Part shown: in pieces, positions 56,038-64,000 of the stretch | Numbering within the stretch: position 1 is the first letter of the stretch | How the letters are laid out: the number at the start of each line of letters is the position of its first letter | Assembly: GCF_011038975.1 (NCBI RefSeq) | Contig: NZ_JAAKEC010000007.1 | Location: 1-64,000 of the forward strand | Length of the DNA: 64,000 nucleotides | DNA from: Adlercreutzia sp. ZJ176 | Lineage (GTDB): Bacteria; Actinomycetota; Coriobacteriia; Coriobacteriales; Eggerthellaceae | Direction of reading: 5' to 3' | The notes under the pieces: generated by a model | Database searches by the model: none | What the model was told of the DNA's origin: nothing | What the model saw: the letters and a program-made list of their open reading frames with translations, nothing else | Position numbers and translations under genes: made by a program

Positions 56038-56082
56038 GCCCTGCCGAAGCGCCATGAGCCGAAACCGGCTGACCTTGGCGCG

Positions 56083-57312
56083 CTAGTCCTCCAGATAGTC
56101 CTTCAGCTTCGAAGAGCGCGAGGGATGGCGCAGCTTCGCGAGCGTCTTGCTCTCGATCTGGCGGATGCGCTCGCGCGTCACGCCGAACTCGCGCCCGACC
56201 TCCTCGAGCGTGCGCGGGTGCCCGTCCTCGAGACCGAAGCGCAGAGAGATCACCTTGCGCTCGCGCTCGGCCAGGCCGTCGAGCACCTTGCCGAGCTGCT
56301 CCTGGAGCATGGAGAAGGACGCGGCGTCAGGCGGCACCACGGCGGCGTCGTCCTCGATGAAGTCGCCGAGCTGGGAGTCCTCCTCCTCGCCGATGGGCGT
56401 CTCCAGGCTGACGGGCTCCTGCGAGATCTTCTGGATCTCGCGCACGCGCTCGGCGGGAAGCCCCATCTCCTTGCCGATCTCCTCGGGGGTTGGCTCGCGC
56501 CCGAGCTCCTGCAGAAGCTGGCGCTGGATGCGCACGAGCTTGTTGATCGTCTCGACCATGTGCACGGGGATGCGGATGGTGCGCGCCTGGTCGGCGATGG
56601 CGCGCGTGATGGCCTGGCGGATCCACCACGTGGCGTACGTGGAGAACTTGAAGCCCTTCGTGTAGTCGAACTTCTCGACCGCGCGGATGAGGCCCAGGTT
56701 ACCCTCCTGGATCAGGTCCAGGAACAGCATGCCGCGGCCCACGTAGCGCTTGGCGATGGAGACCACCAGGCGCAGGTTCGCCTCGATGAGCTGCTGCTTC
56801 GCGTCAAGGCCCACCTGCTCGATGCGCGAGAGGCGGCGCTTCTCGCGACGGTCGAGCTCTTTGCCCTCGTCCTCGGCGCGCTCAAGCTCCTCGGTGGCGG
56901 CCACGCCGGCCTCGATCTTCATCGCAAGGTCGATCTCCTCGGCTGCGGTGAGCAGCGGGACCTTGCCGATCTCCTTCAGGTACATGCGCACCGGGTCGCC
57001 CGTGAGCATGGTGACGTTGGCATCGGCCGTGCGCTTGCGCACCCTCGACTTCGCGCGCGCGCTCACCTTCGGCAGCGCCGGCGCGTCCATGGTGGCCTTG
57101 AGCTCCTCCTCGGGGATGCCCTCGAGCAGGTCCTCCTCAGATTCGACTCCCACTTCGAGCTTGTCGTCGGCAAGGCTGTCGGCATGGCTCTCGATCGCCT
57201 CGGTTGCGGGGGGCTCGATATCCGCAACGTCCTCGTCCTCGATGACTTCTTCGACGACGTCCTCGGCGACCTTGGTTTCTTGCGTAGATTTCTTCGATGA
57301 GGCCTTTGCCAC
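56083..57312 (-). CDS. rpoD: Primary RNA polymerase sigma factor
   Basis: A 409-residue housekeeping sigma factor (sigma70 group 1). The N-terminal 90 residues are acidic (region 1.1-like). Region 1.2 starts at [16 protein letters not shown], region 2 has [20 protein letters not shown] and [16 protein letters not shown], region 3 follows, and region 4 ends with [31 protein letters not shown]. The start is GTG at 57312 with AGAAAGGAAG upstream. Confidence 0.97.
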   Translation of the reverse strand: MAKASSKKSTQETKVAEDVVEEVIEDEDVADIEPPATEAIESHADSLADDKLEVGVESEEDLLEGIPEEELKATMDAPALPKVSARAKSRVRKRTADANVTMLTGDPVRMYLKEIGKVPLLTAAEEIDLAMKIEAGVAATEELERAEDEGKELDRREKRRLSRIEQVGLDAKQQLIEANLRLVVSIAKRYVGRGMLFLDLIQEGNLGLIRAVEKFDYTKGFKFSTYATWWIRQAITRAIADQARTIRIPVHMVETINKLVRIQRQLLQELGREPTPEEIGKEMGLPAERVREIQKISQEPVSLETPIGEEEDSQLGDFIEDDAAVVPPDAASFSMLQEQLGKVLDGLAERERKVISLRFGLEDGHPRTLEEVGREFGVTRERIRQIESKTLAKLRHPSRSSKLKDYLED

Positions 57313-57762
57313 GCGATCTTCCTTTCTACGAAGGGCGCCCTATGGGCATAGCTTCGCCATTATGGGCGCAAAGATTCAGCAAATTAGGATACACCTCCCA
57401 GCGCCCAAGTTCAAGGCCCATCCCGCCGGCGGCTCAAAACGGGCAGCATCGACCTTCTCGCGGCACTGAGTTTGATTGGAGCTATTAAAATCGCATGTCT
57501 AATTGCTATTCTCTAAAAAGACGGCTCTCTTTTAAGCAGAAATTCTATCGTAACCGCACGCCTCACCATTCTCGCACCCCGGAGGAGCGACATATCGACA
57601 GCCGAGGACGCAGGCAGGTTCGTAGGCGAGAGTACTGCGGCCTCACGCCGCACATTCTCCACCAATAAGTAGGCGACCCTGCTTATAGGCGCGACGCCGA
57701 CACCTTCTCAGACCTCATCGACGGGAGCGCGACCGAGGACGCCAACGGGCGAGGCTAAGCGG
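57313..57762. other. AT-richer intergenic stretch upstream of rpoD
   Basis: No gene is supported. The segment 57477-57560 is clearly lower in GC than the surroundings, a possible sign of inserted DNA. A minus-strand CATAAT at about 57356-57361 may be the rpoD -10 box, without a confident -35. Confidence 0.4.
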
Positions 57763-57768
57763 TATAAT
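57763..57768 (+). promoter_or_regulatory. -10 box 7 nt from the toxin-domain start codon
   Basis: TATAAT is followed 7 nt later by the ATG at 57776, so transcription would begin at or next to the start codon. This predicts a leaderless mRNA. Confidence 0.55.
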
Positions 57769-57775
57769 GGCCTGC

Positions 57776-58162
57776 ATGGACGCCAAGGGGAAGATAATCA
57801 TAGCAGCCGGCTCTAACGTCTGGCAGCACGAGATGGATACGGCCCGGGCGCTCGCCGGGGCGGGGCGCACTGTGGAGTTCGTTCGCAGGAGCGAGGAAAA
57901 GCGCACCACGTCGGCGGACGTGCTCATGGACGGCGAGCTGTGGGAGATGAAGGCCCCGAAATCCGACAAGGCTCGACGCGTCATCCGGACGCTGAGGGAC
58001 GCCCTGCACCAGTCGCGAAACGTCATCTTCGACTCGCGAAGGATGAGCAAGGTTCCCGATGCCCAAATCGAGCATGAGCTGAGGAAGGGGGCGCGCGAGC
58101 TGCGGAGCCTTCGTCATCTCGTTTTCGTGAACCGCAAGGGAAAAGTCATTGACATCAAGTGA
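57776..58162 (+). CDS. CdiA C-terminal-type nuclease domain protein
   Basis: A 128-residue stand-alone protein that matches my recollection of the tRNA-nuclease domain found at the C-terminus of contact-dependent inhibition toxins. The pattern includes ARALAGAGRTVEFVRRSEEKRTTSADVLMDGELWEMKAP, giving the D...E-x-K nuclease signature (Asp near 49, Glu-Met-Lys near 57-59), and it ends with LVFVNRKGKVIDIK. There is no signal or delivery domain. An ATG three codons earlier overlaps the TATAAT box, so 57776 was chosen. Such free-standing copies occur in mobile elements. No immunity gene is obvious next to it. Confidence 0.65.
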   Translation: MDAKGKIIIAAGSNVWQHEMDTARALAGAGRTVEFVRRSEEKRTTSADVLMDGELWEMKAPKSDKARRVIRTLRDALHQSRNVIFDSRRMSKVPDAQIEHELRKGARELRSLRHLVFVNRKGKVIDIK

Positions 58163-58186
58163 TTCCGCGGTAATATAGGATTCAGC

Positions 58187-58232
58187 AAAGCGCCCGAACG
58201 GGATGTATTGTCCTCACCTCCGGCGCTTTCTC
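58187..58232 (+). terminator. Terminator after the nuclease-domain gene
   Basis: An 8-bp stem (AAAGCGCC / GGCGCTTT) with a 27-nt loop and trailing TCTCT lies 24 bp past the stop codon. Confidence 0.55.
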
Positions 58233-58404
58233 TATGCCCTCAGCCGACCCTGTACCCAAGGGCCTAATTGAGTTCCTCTTGCCGTGCCACTCATGTGCAT
58301 CTGATATCCGAGTTCGTTTTCAAGAACCACGAAGAACCCGACTCTGTACAGCCTGATCAATGCAGAAAAAAGAGCTGAGACGAGAACCTTCGCTCTAAAG
58401 ATTT

Positions 58405-58443
58405 TGGTCGCGGGGGCAGGAGTTGAACCAACGACCTCCGGGG
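58405..58443 (-). other. Partial tRNA 3' half, probable integration scar
   Basis: On the minus strand this reads as the T-arm and acceptor 3' strand of a tRNA ending CCCCCGCGACCA, with a T-loop GGTTCAA and upstream CCCCGGAGGTCG. The implied 5' acceptor CGCGGGG and the CCCGGAGGTCG context fit initiator tRNA-fMet. The 5' half, including the anticodon, is absent. A 3' tRNA fragment of this kind is the usual footprint of site-specific integration. The rest of 58233-58659 has no supported gene. Confidence 0.7.
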
Positions 58444-58659
58444 TGGTGGGACTTCCCCATCGGCGAGGATGATCCGCTGTATCGGGGGCTTGAAACCATC
58501 TAGCCAAAATAGACAGCAACGCACGTACGGGATCAGACAACGCTTGGCCCCGTCCTTCTCGCCGAACGCAGATGTCAACAGCGGGTTGACCTAAGCAAAT
58601 ATACTCGCGCCTTATAATTGGCATCATCAGCAAACGGCTATTCTCAGCGAGGTCCAACT

Positions 58660-59214
58660 ATGGGCGAGTACGTAAAAAAGAAGAAGGACATGATCTTCCA
58701 AAGCGGAGACTCCCTGCAGCAGGTCGTCAACGTTGTCAACGAGGCGGGCGCCGCCCTCAACGACAAAGGGCGCACGATTCGTGAGAGCTCCATCCCTGAG
58801 GTGCTCGCCGGCGCACTAGGTGCGGGCATCGGTGGTGTTGGATCGTTCGCCGCGCTGTACGGGCTCGGCACAGTCGGGCTTTCAGCCGCCGGCATTACAT
58901 CGGGTCTTGCGGCCGCAGGCGGCCTGGTGGGCGGCGGAATGGTGGCCGGCGTATTCGTCCTGGCAGCACCTGTAGCCGCTCTTGCTGCAGCAGGCGTCGG
59001 CATCGCCTCCCATCTCAAGAGCAAGCAGCTCAAACAGGAGAAGGAGCGGCTCTACAAGGCCGCCCTAGAAAAGCACCAGGCTATCATTCAGACCCTCAAG
59101 GACGAGGTCGACGCAAGCAAGGAGCGCATGGACTACCTGCAGAGCCTGAACGTCCTGCTCGAGCGCGCCGTGCGGGACCTGCGCCAAGACCTCGGCATCG
59201 ACGACGCGGCATAG
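58660..59214 (+). CDS. Membrane/coiled-coil protein of an unrecognised two-gene module
   Basis: A 184-residue protein. Residues about 45-118 are Gly/Ala-rich and strongly hydrophobic, enough for two or three TM helices (LAGALGAGIGGVGSFAALYG, then GGMVAGVFVLAAPVAALAAAG). Residues about 122-178 form a charged coiled coil (KQLKQEKERLYKAALEKHQ). The ATG follows GCGAGGTCC. It ends 4 nt before the next gene and is translationally linked to it. The glycine-zipper-like region recalls membrane-active effectors, but I do not recognise the family. Confidence 0.75.
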   Translation: MGEYVKKKKDMIFQSGDSLQQVVNVVNEAGAALNDKGRTIRESSIPEVLAGALGAGIGGVGSFAALYGLGTVGLSAAGITSGLAAAGGLVGGGMVAGVFVLAAPVAALAAAGVGIASHLKSKQLKQEKERLYKAALEKHQAIIQTLKDEVDASKERMDYLQSLNVLLERAVRDLRQDLGIDDAA

Positions 59215-59218
59215 CAAA

Positions 59219-60574
59219 ATGGAAGACGAGAAGCGCATCAGCAAGGTCCTCGCCTATCAGGCAAAGCTGCTTGACGAGATTGAGGTACCCGATTCAAGCA
59301 GAATCGAAGACCGCATCGCGGCGAGCGAGAGGCTTCTCAGCGAGCTCGGATACGCGCTTCCACCAAACGTAACGCATGCCACCTCGACGCAGCGAGCAAT
59401 TCTCCGCGTGCCTTCGTGGGACGACCTTTGCGCTGAAGCGGAACGAGCCATCAGCTACGAAGTGGAGATCGAGGACCTCTTCACGACAGAGGAGCTCACG
59501 GAAAATGCCCTTGTCGTACGAAGGCTCAACTTCGAGTACAACCAAATCCACAGGCTGGACAAGTTCGATGTTGCAATAGCCGTCGCCGCAGGGCTGTTGG
59601 CCGGAGCCGTGGACATCCTGCTTGTTGGCATCCCGCAGAAGACGCCCGACGGGCTTAAAGCTGGGCCGCTTTCCAACTACATTCGCGATGCGTTTGACCG
59701 TAGGTTCCCGCCTGAAGAAATGGAGAAGCTGGCCAACTCGAAGGTCAGCAAGGTCCCGTTTGACGCGCAGGACAACCGCAACACTACCGAGTGGGTCGAA
59801 GGGCTATCTGCCTACTACCACAGGCTGCTGTCCCTCGGGCATGACCCCCTGCTCGGTTTCGTGTTCGGTGTAGCCGACATCCTCACAGGAAGGATGACCA
59901 CCATAGACAAGGCCGGCAAGGTCGTCTCGCAGGTCATGGAGAACTATGCAGACCGCACCGAGACAGACGTATTCGCTGCCCTGGCAAGGCAAGTGGCGCA
60001 CCTCAAGTCCGACATGACGACATCGATGGGGTTGCCCGCACCCATGATGGGGCTGTTCAACCTCCTGCAGTTCGGCAGCATCGGCGAATACGAGCAGACA
60101 GTTGCCGAAATTGTGCAGGGTATGTACTACGAGGGCTACGACTTCATCCACTTCTGCTCGATGTCAGTGAGTGCGATGCTCATAGAGGTCGTCGTGCGGC
60201 TAGGCTATGCCATCAAGCGGGTCAAAGAGGGAGTCACCATCATGGATGCGATTCCCGTCAGCACGAATCACGAGAAGATGCCGAAGCTCGGAACGATGCT
60301 GTTCACCGCTCATTCCACCGCCACCGCCATCAATGCAGGCAAGGTGGTCTTCACGGAGAACCCCATGGCCATCAACTACCCTCAGTGGATCGCTTTTGCG
60401 AAGTACTCGTACCAACAGCTCAAGTGGGGTCTTGTAGCGAAGCCCGCCCTGCGAGACAGGTTTGTTCTCGACACCATTGGCTCAGAGCTGCAGGGCGTCT
60501 ACGAGGACATCGACATTCTCTTCGAAGAAGTAGCAGACGGTCGCATCCTGATGCTCCCCGCATCCGCTAACTAG
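59219..60574 (+). CDS. Large partner protein of the two-gene module, unknown
   Basis: A 451-residue protein, largely helical, with a single clearly hydrophobic segment (VAIAVAAGLLAGAVDILLVG, about residues 119-138) and several weaker ones (DPLLGFVFGVADILTG; MSVSAMLIEVVVRLGYAI). An N-terminal charged helix (residues 1-40) precedes them. No enzymatic motif was recognised. It starts 4 nt after the upstream gene without its own strong ribosome site, so both proteins are probably made in fixed ratio. Codon use and position next to a tRNA scar suggest horizontal acquisition. A defence or competition role is conceivable but unproven. Confidence 0.75.
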   Translation: MEDEKRISKVLAYQAKLLDEIEVPDSSRIEDRIAASERLLSELGYALPPNVTHATSTQRAILRVPSWDDLCAEAERAISYEVEIEDLFTTEELTENALVVRRLNFEYNQIHRLDKFDVAIAVAAGLLAGAVDILLVGIPQKTPDGLKAGPLSNYIRDAFDRRFPPEEMEKLANSKVSKVPFDAQDNRNTTEWVEGLSAYYHRLLSLGHDPLLGFVFGVADILTGRMTTIDKAGKVVSQVMENYADRTETDVFAALARQVAHLKSDMTTSMGLPAPMMGLFNLLQFGSIGEYEQTVAEIVQGMYYEGYDFIHFCSMSVSAMLIEVVVRLGYAIKRVKEGVTIMDAIPVSTNHEKMPKLGTMLFTAHSTATAINAGKVVFTENPMAINYPQWIAFAKYSYQQLKWGLVAKPALRDRFVLDTIGSELQGVYEDIDILFEEVADGRILMLPASAN

Positions 60575-60853
60575 CTGATTAGCAGTTTCCCTGCAGTACT
60601 CGGCGGTGTGTTTCGCGGACGTGTTCGCCATTCTCTGCTTCTTTTTCTCGGCTCCATAAGGTTACTGGACTTCACGATTGAAGTCTCGCGATCTCGTGTC
60701 CGAAAAAAACGATACAGGTCACTCTATCTTATATGTCTCGAAAAGGCACTCGAGCTGTTCTCCGGAAATGCCGTTCGCATATCATGCGCCTTTCATTCCG
60801 CATCTTCGACGCGACAAACGTCGGCATCACCATGCAGGCTTCGGAATATAGCG
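60575..60853. other. Junction region before the truncated NrfD gene
   Basis: AT-richer DNA without an intact gene. Reading frames here have no recognisable homology and end in stops. The boundary between foreign DNA and the remnant operon probably lies here. Confidence 0.4.
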
Positions 60854-61217
60854 CCCGCTCCCATGGTTTGAGGTAATAGGCGGCCTCGTCGTTCCGTTCT
60901 GCATTCTCGTGTTTGCGAAGAACCGCTGGCGAAAGGGGCTCGTCATCGCTGCATCCTCGCTTGTCATCGCAGGCGTGCTCTGCAAGCGCATCTGGCTTCT
61001 GCTTACGAGCTTCATCACGCCCAACATCGAGGGCGCCGCGGGAATCACCCTCGGAAACCAGGGCGTCATCGAGGGCACAGGCTCGATCTGGGGCCTCAGC
61101 GGGACCTACATGCCCACAGCCATAGAGCTCATCATCGTCATCGGCGTTCTATCCTTGGGAGTGCTGGCGTTCCTCGTGCTCTCGGACAAGTTCATCGTTC
61201 CCGACAAGAACGACTGA
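60854..61217 (+). pseudogene. 5'-truncated NrfD/PsrC-type membrane anchor
   Basis: The frame read from about 60854 encodes PWFEVIGGLVVPFCILVFAKNRWRKG and continues through two or three more helices to PTAIELIIVIGVLSLGVLAFLVLSD. This is the C-terminal end of an NrfD-type quinone-interacting membrane subunit, normally about 300-400 residues, so two thirds or more is missing. A TAG lies in frame just upstream. An ATG at 60909 could start a 102-residue product, but this would be only a fragment. Confidence 0.75.
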
Positions 61218-61304
61218 AACCGCAAGCGAAACCGCAAAGCACGCTGAAACAGCTGCTGAGGCGAATCGTCGAGCCGCAACCACACCGCAAAGGAGCATCA
61301 CGTC

Positions 61305-61916
61305 ATGGGGGAATCTTGGGCTGAAGCCTATGCGTTCATAGGAAACTCTCTGCTTGACACCATGCGCCATACGGGAACCGCGCCATTGGAGCCGACCTTT
61401 TGGGATAGGTTCTCCGAAATCGACGACGCTGGGGTACACAGCGCGCTCGAAGGCTGCGCAGCATGGTCTTCGCTCATGCAAGACTGCCCCGATCCCGTAA
61501 CGTCTGCGTCGGCGGAATACACGAGACTATTCGTCGGGGCGCCGAAGCCATTGGCCCCGCCTTGGGAAACGTTCTATCGAGCCGACGGCACGACCGTCGG
61601 CTTCGGGCGGGCGACCCTTGACATGCAGCAACGCTTGCGTGACGCAGGGCTTAAGGTGTCGAACGAGAACAACCAGTACGCCGACCACATCGGAATCGAG
61701 CTGCTGTATCTGGGTGTGCTTTGCGAGCGTGCTAGCAAAGGGGATGCAGCGTCTGCCTCCGCCGCCGCATCCTTCACAAGCGAGCATCTGCTCCCTTGGC
61801 TGGTCAAGCTGCAAGCAAAGGTCGAAGCCGAGTTCCCCGGCGGCTATATCGCCTGCCTTCTCACGTTGGCAAAGGCGCTGGTGGAAGCTACAGCATCGTC
61901 CATGGCCTGCCGGTAG
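61305..61916 (+). CDS. TorD/DmsD-family molybdoenzyme chaperone
   Basis: A 203-residue protein of the TorD family, which binds and matures molybdopterin oxidoreductases before export. The signature is visible: EYTRLFVGAPKPLAPPWETFY (about residues 66-86), then NQYADHIGIELLYLGVLCERA (residues about 124-144), and a helical C-terminus. It lies 88 bp after the truncated NrfD gene, the typical end of a DmsABC-TorD type operon whose catalytic genes are missing here. It may be an orphan, or may serve an enzyme elsewhere. The ATG has a weak AAAGGAG site 14 nt upstream. Confidence 0.85.
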   Translation: MGESWAEAYAFIGNSLLDTMRHTGTAPLEPTFWDRFSEIDDAGVHSALEGCAAWSSLMQDCPDPVTSASAEYTRLFVGAPKPLAPPWETFYRADGTTVGFGRATLDMQQRLRDAGLKVSNENNQYADHIGIELLYLGVLCERASKGDAASASAAASFTSEHLLPWLVKLQAKVEAEFPGGYIACLLTLAKALVEATASSMACR

Positions 61917-62257
61917 CGCCTTGAGCCCCTTGGGGCAAGATGGCCCCGACTTCTTCGCATCGCTGATCGACCTCGATGCGGTAACCGCACGCGATGGGCG
62001 ATAGCGCATGCAGCCAGATCCTTCGACTACGCGCCCTGCGGGCGCTCCGCTCAGGATGACACAGGGGAGGGCACCCGAGCAGGCGCTCCGCTCAGGACAT
62101 GAGGAAAGCAGCCGCTTACGGCGCTCTTCTCGAGTTGACACGGGTAGGGTGACGCCGCTACGGCGCGCGTATGCACAAAAGGGACACGCGTCAGAGGGCA
62201 CCCGATCAGGCGCTCCTCTCAGAAAACGGAGTGGGGGCGACGTGATTTCGCAGCACG
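61917..62257. repeat. Intergenic region with dispersed repeat half copy
   Basis: It contains a right-half copy of the dispersed palindrome at 62014-62060 (CCAGATCCTTCGACTAC through CTCAGGATGAC) and decayed fragments after it (GCTCCGCTCAGGACATGAGG near 62090). No gene is supported. Confidence 0.7.
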
Positions 62258-64000
62258 TTAGAGCAGGTCGTAGCAGTCGACGTCGACGGCTACGTTCACC
62301 TCGCGGTCGGCCTTGCGGGCGCGGACGAGGCGCGTGAGCACGGAGGCGAGGTCGTCCTCGCGGGGGCACTTCACCACCACGTGCCAGCGGTAGGTGCCGC
62401 GCAGCTTCGACAGCACGCAGGGGCTGGCGGGCAGCACCTGCCAGAGCTCCCCCGCCACGTTGAACACGAGCTTCTCCAGCTCGGCGTGCAGCTCCTCGGC
62501 CACGCGCCTGACCGCGGCCTCGTCGGCGCCCCACGCGAGCACGTTGGCCATGCGCACGTAGGGCGGGTACCCCAGCATGCGCCGCTTCGGCAGCTCGGCG
62601 CGCAGGAAGAGCGCGCGGTCGTACGTCGCCGCGGCGCGGATGGCGACCGAGGACGCCTCGTAGGTCTGCACGAGCACGCGCCCGGGCAGCTCCGCCCGGC
62701 CCGCGCGGCCCGCCACCTGCTCGATGAGGGCGAACGTGCGCTCGCCCGCGCGGTAGTCGGGCAGGTGCAGCTGCGTGTCGGCGTTGATCACGCCCACGAG
62801 CGTCACGTCGTCGAAGTCGAGCCCCTTCGCGATCATCTGCGTGCCGAGGAGCACCGCCGCGCCCGCGCCCGCGAACTGGTCGAGCAGGCGCTGGTGCGCG
62901 CCCTTCGCGCGCGTGGTGTCGGCGTCCATGCGGATGATGGGCACGCCCGGGCCCACGCCCGGCGCGTCGTCGAGCAGCGCGCGCAGCTCGGCCTCCACGC
63001 GCTGCGTGCCCGCGCCGAACTTCTTGAGGTACGGGCTCTTGCACGCGGGGCACGCAGGCGGCGCGGGCACGGCGTAGCCGCAGTGGTGGCACACGAGCTT
63101 CGCGCCCTGCTCGTGGTACGTGAGCGACGTGGAGCAGCTCGGGCACTCGGGCACGAACCCGCAGTCGCGGCACAGCAGGAACTTCGCGAACCCGCGCTGG
63201 TTCAGCAGGAGCACCGCCTTGCGGCCCGCGCGCAGCTCGTCTGAGAGCGCCTGGGCGAGGCGGCGCGAGAACATGGAGCGCGAGCCGGCGTGGAACTCGG
63301 CCGCCATGTCGATCACCTCGACGGCGGGAAGGGGGCGACCGTTCGCGCGCTCGGGAAGCGACACCTGCGTCCAGCGCTCGTCGGTTGCCGCCGCGTGCAG
63401 CGCCTCGATGGAGGGCGTGGCCGAGCCGAGCACGAGCGCGCCGCCCGAGCGCCGCACCATCCACGCCGCCACGTCGCGCGCCACGTAGCGCGGGGCGCTG
63501 TCCTGCTTGTAGGAGCCCTCGTGCTCCTCGTCGATCACGATGAGCCCCACGTCAGCCAGCGGCGTGAACAGCGCGCTGCGGGCGCCCACCACCACGCGCG
63601 CCTGGCCGCTTCGGATGAAGTCCCACTGGTCGAAGCGCTCGCCCTGGCTCATGCGCGAGTGCATGACGGCCACGGCGTCGCCGAAGCGCCCGCGGAAGCG
63701 CGCCACCGTCTGCGGCGTGAGCGAGATCTCGGGCACGAGCACGATGGCGTTGCGCCCTTCGCGCAGCACCGCCTCGATGGCCTGCAGGTACACCTCGGTC
63801 TTGCCCGAGCCCGTCACGCCGTCGACGAGCACCACCTCGCCGCGGGCCGCCGCGCGCGCGTCCTCGACGGCCCGCAGCGCCGACGCCTGCCCCGCCGTCA
63901 GGGGCGGCTTCGCCGACGGCGTGAAGCCGGGTTGGGCGGGCGCGGCGGCGCGGGACGCACCGTCGGGTGCCCCAGCGGGTGCGGCGCCCGCGCGTCCCGC
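62258..64000 (-). CDS. priA: Primosomal protein N' (replication restart helicase), cut by window edge
   Basis: This is the C-terminal 580 residues of PriA; the frame stays open to the window edge, so the N-terminal DNA-binding part is missing. Walker A is VDGVTGSGKTEVYLQ, the DEAH-type box is VIDEEHEGSYKQ, and helicase motifs such as ALVLGSATPSIE and QVAGRAGRAELPG are present. The zinc-binding cysteines are in CRDCGFVPECPSCSTSLTYHEQGAKLVCHHCG and CPACKSPYLK. It reloads the replisome at stalled forks. The N-terminal part visible near the edge (about residues 1-40 of the fragment) is an Ala/Pro-rich linker. Confidence 0.96.
   Translation of the reverse strand, partial: AGRAGAAPAGAPDGASRAAAPAQPGFTPSAKPPLTAGQASALRAVEDARAAARGEVVLVDGVTGSGKTEVYLQAIEAVLREGRNAIVLVPEISLTPQTVARFRGRFGDAVAVMHSRMSQGERFDQWDFIRSGQARVVVGARSALFTPLADVGLIVIDEEHEGSYKQDSAPRYVARDVAAWMVRRSGGALVLGSATPSIEALHAAATDERWTQVSLPERANGRPLPAVEVIDMAAEFHAGSRSMFSRRLAQALSDELRAGRKAVLLLNQRGFAKFLLCRDCGFVPECPSCSTSLTYHEQGAKLVCHHCGYAVPAPPACPACKSPYLKKFGAGTQRVEAELRALLDDAPGVGPGVPIIRMDADTTRAKGAHQRLLDQFAGAGAAVLLGTQMIAKGLDFDDVTLVGVINADTQLHLPDYRAGERTFALIEQVAGRAGRAELPGRVLVQTYEASSVAIRAAATYDRALFLRAELPKRRMLGYPPYVRMANVLAWGADEAAVRRVAEELHAELEKLVFNVAGELWQVLPASPCVLSKLRGTYRWHVVVKCPREDDLASVLTRLVRARKADREVNVAVDVDCYDLL

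Noticed and set aside
58405-58443. Functional tRNA gene
   Set aside because: Only the T-arm and 3' acceptor strand are present. The D-arm and anticodon arm are missing.
57313-62257. Prophage or complete integrative element
   Set aside because: No integrase, capsid, portal, terminase, relaxase or replication gene was seen, only a tRNA scar and accessory genes.

Overview
The window looks like a chromosomal segment from a high-GC, anaerobic actinobacterium of the Coriobacteriia, most likely family Eggerthellaceae (Gordonibacter, Eggerthella or Adlercreutzia type). This is inferred from GC-rich coding DNA with several GTG starts, a LuxR-type regulator fused to a polytopic membrane domain, four paralogous cytoplasmic molybdopterin oxidoreductases each paired with a small two-cluster ferredoxin, and MFS carriers next to them. 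The genus cannot be fixed from the sequence alone.

Housekeeping genes frame and separate the accessory blocks: thrS (0.4-2.3 kb); valS, mazEF, clpX, clpP and tig (22.1-29.7 kb); tRNA-Leu, sstT, rsmJ and two YhgE/Pip membrane proteins (30.1-37.9 kb); tRNA-Asn (38.7 kb); rlmKL and rpoD (53.5-57.3 kb); and priA, cut by the right edge.

Accessory block 1 (4.2-21.0 kb, mostly minus strand) holds two molybdoenzyme-ferredoxin pairs, three Cys-rich microproteins, two MmgE/PrpD paralogues, a LysR regulator, and four carriers (DcuC-like, DASS-like, GPH-like and a 12-helix MFS). A near-identical ~100-bp promoter and upstream region occurs twice (15.25-15.35 and 21.06-21.16 kb), in front of the zinc-ribbon/PrpD operon and in front of the GPH/DASS operon. 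This suggests one LysR-controlled regulon that imports an organic acid or related substrate, rearranges or dehydrates it, and reduces it.

Accessory block 2 (39.6-53.4 kb, plus strand) holds two more molybdoenzyme-ferredoxin pairs. The first is followed by a 59-aa protein, an amidohydrolase of the ACMSD/resorcylate-decarboxylase fold with two substituted metal ligands, and an MFS carrier. A membrane LuxR regulator follows, then the second pair with a 186-aa unknown and another MFS carrier. Both operons share a short upstream sequence not seen in front of the other genes. The arrangement resembles the soluble catechol-dehydroxylase-type loci of gut Eggerthellaceae, but the substrates are unknown.

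Accessory block 3 (57.3-62.2 kb) lies between rpoD and priA. It contains a CdiA-C-type nuclease domain behind a TATAAT box only 7 nt from its ATG, a 39-nt copy of the 3' half of what looks like an initiator tRNA (a probable integration scar), an unrecognised two-gene module, a 5'-truncated NrfD gene and a TorD-type chaperone. Dispersed palindromic repeats and a cluster of five regularly spaced 26-bp repeats fill several intergenic regions.
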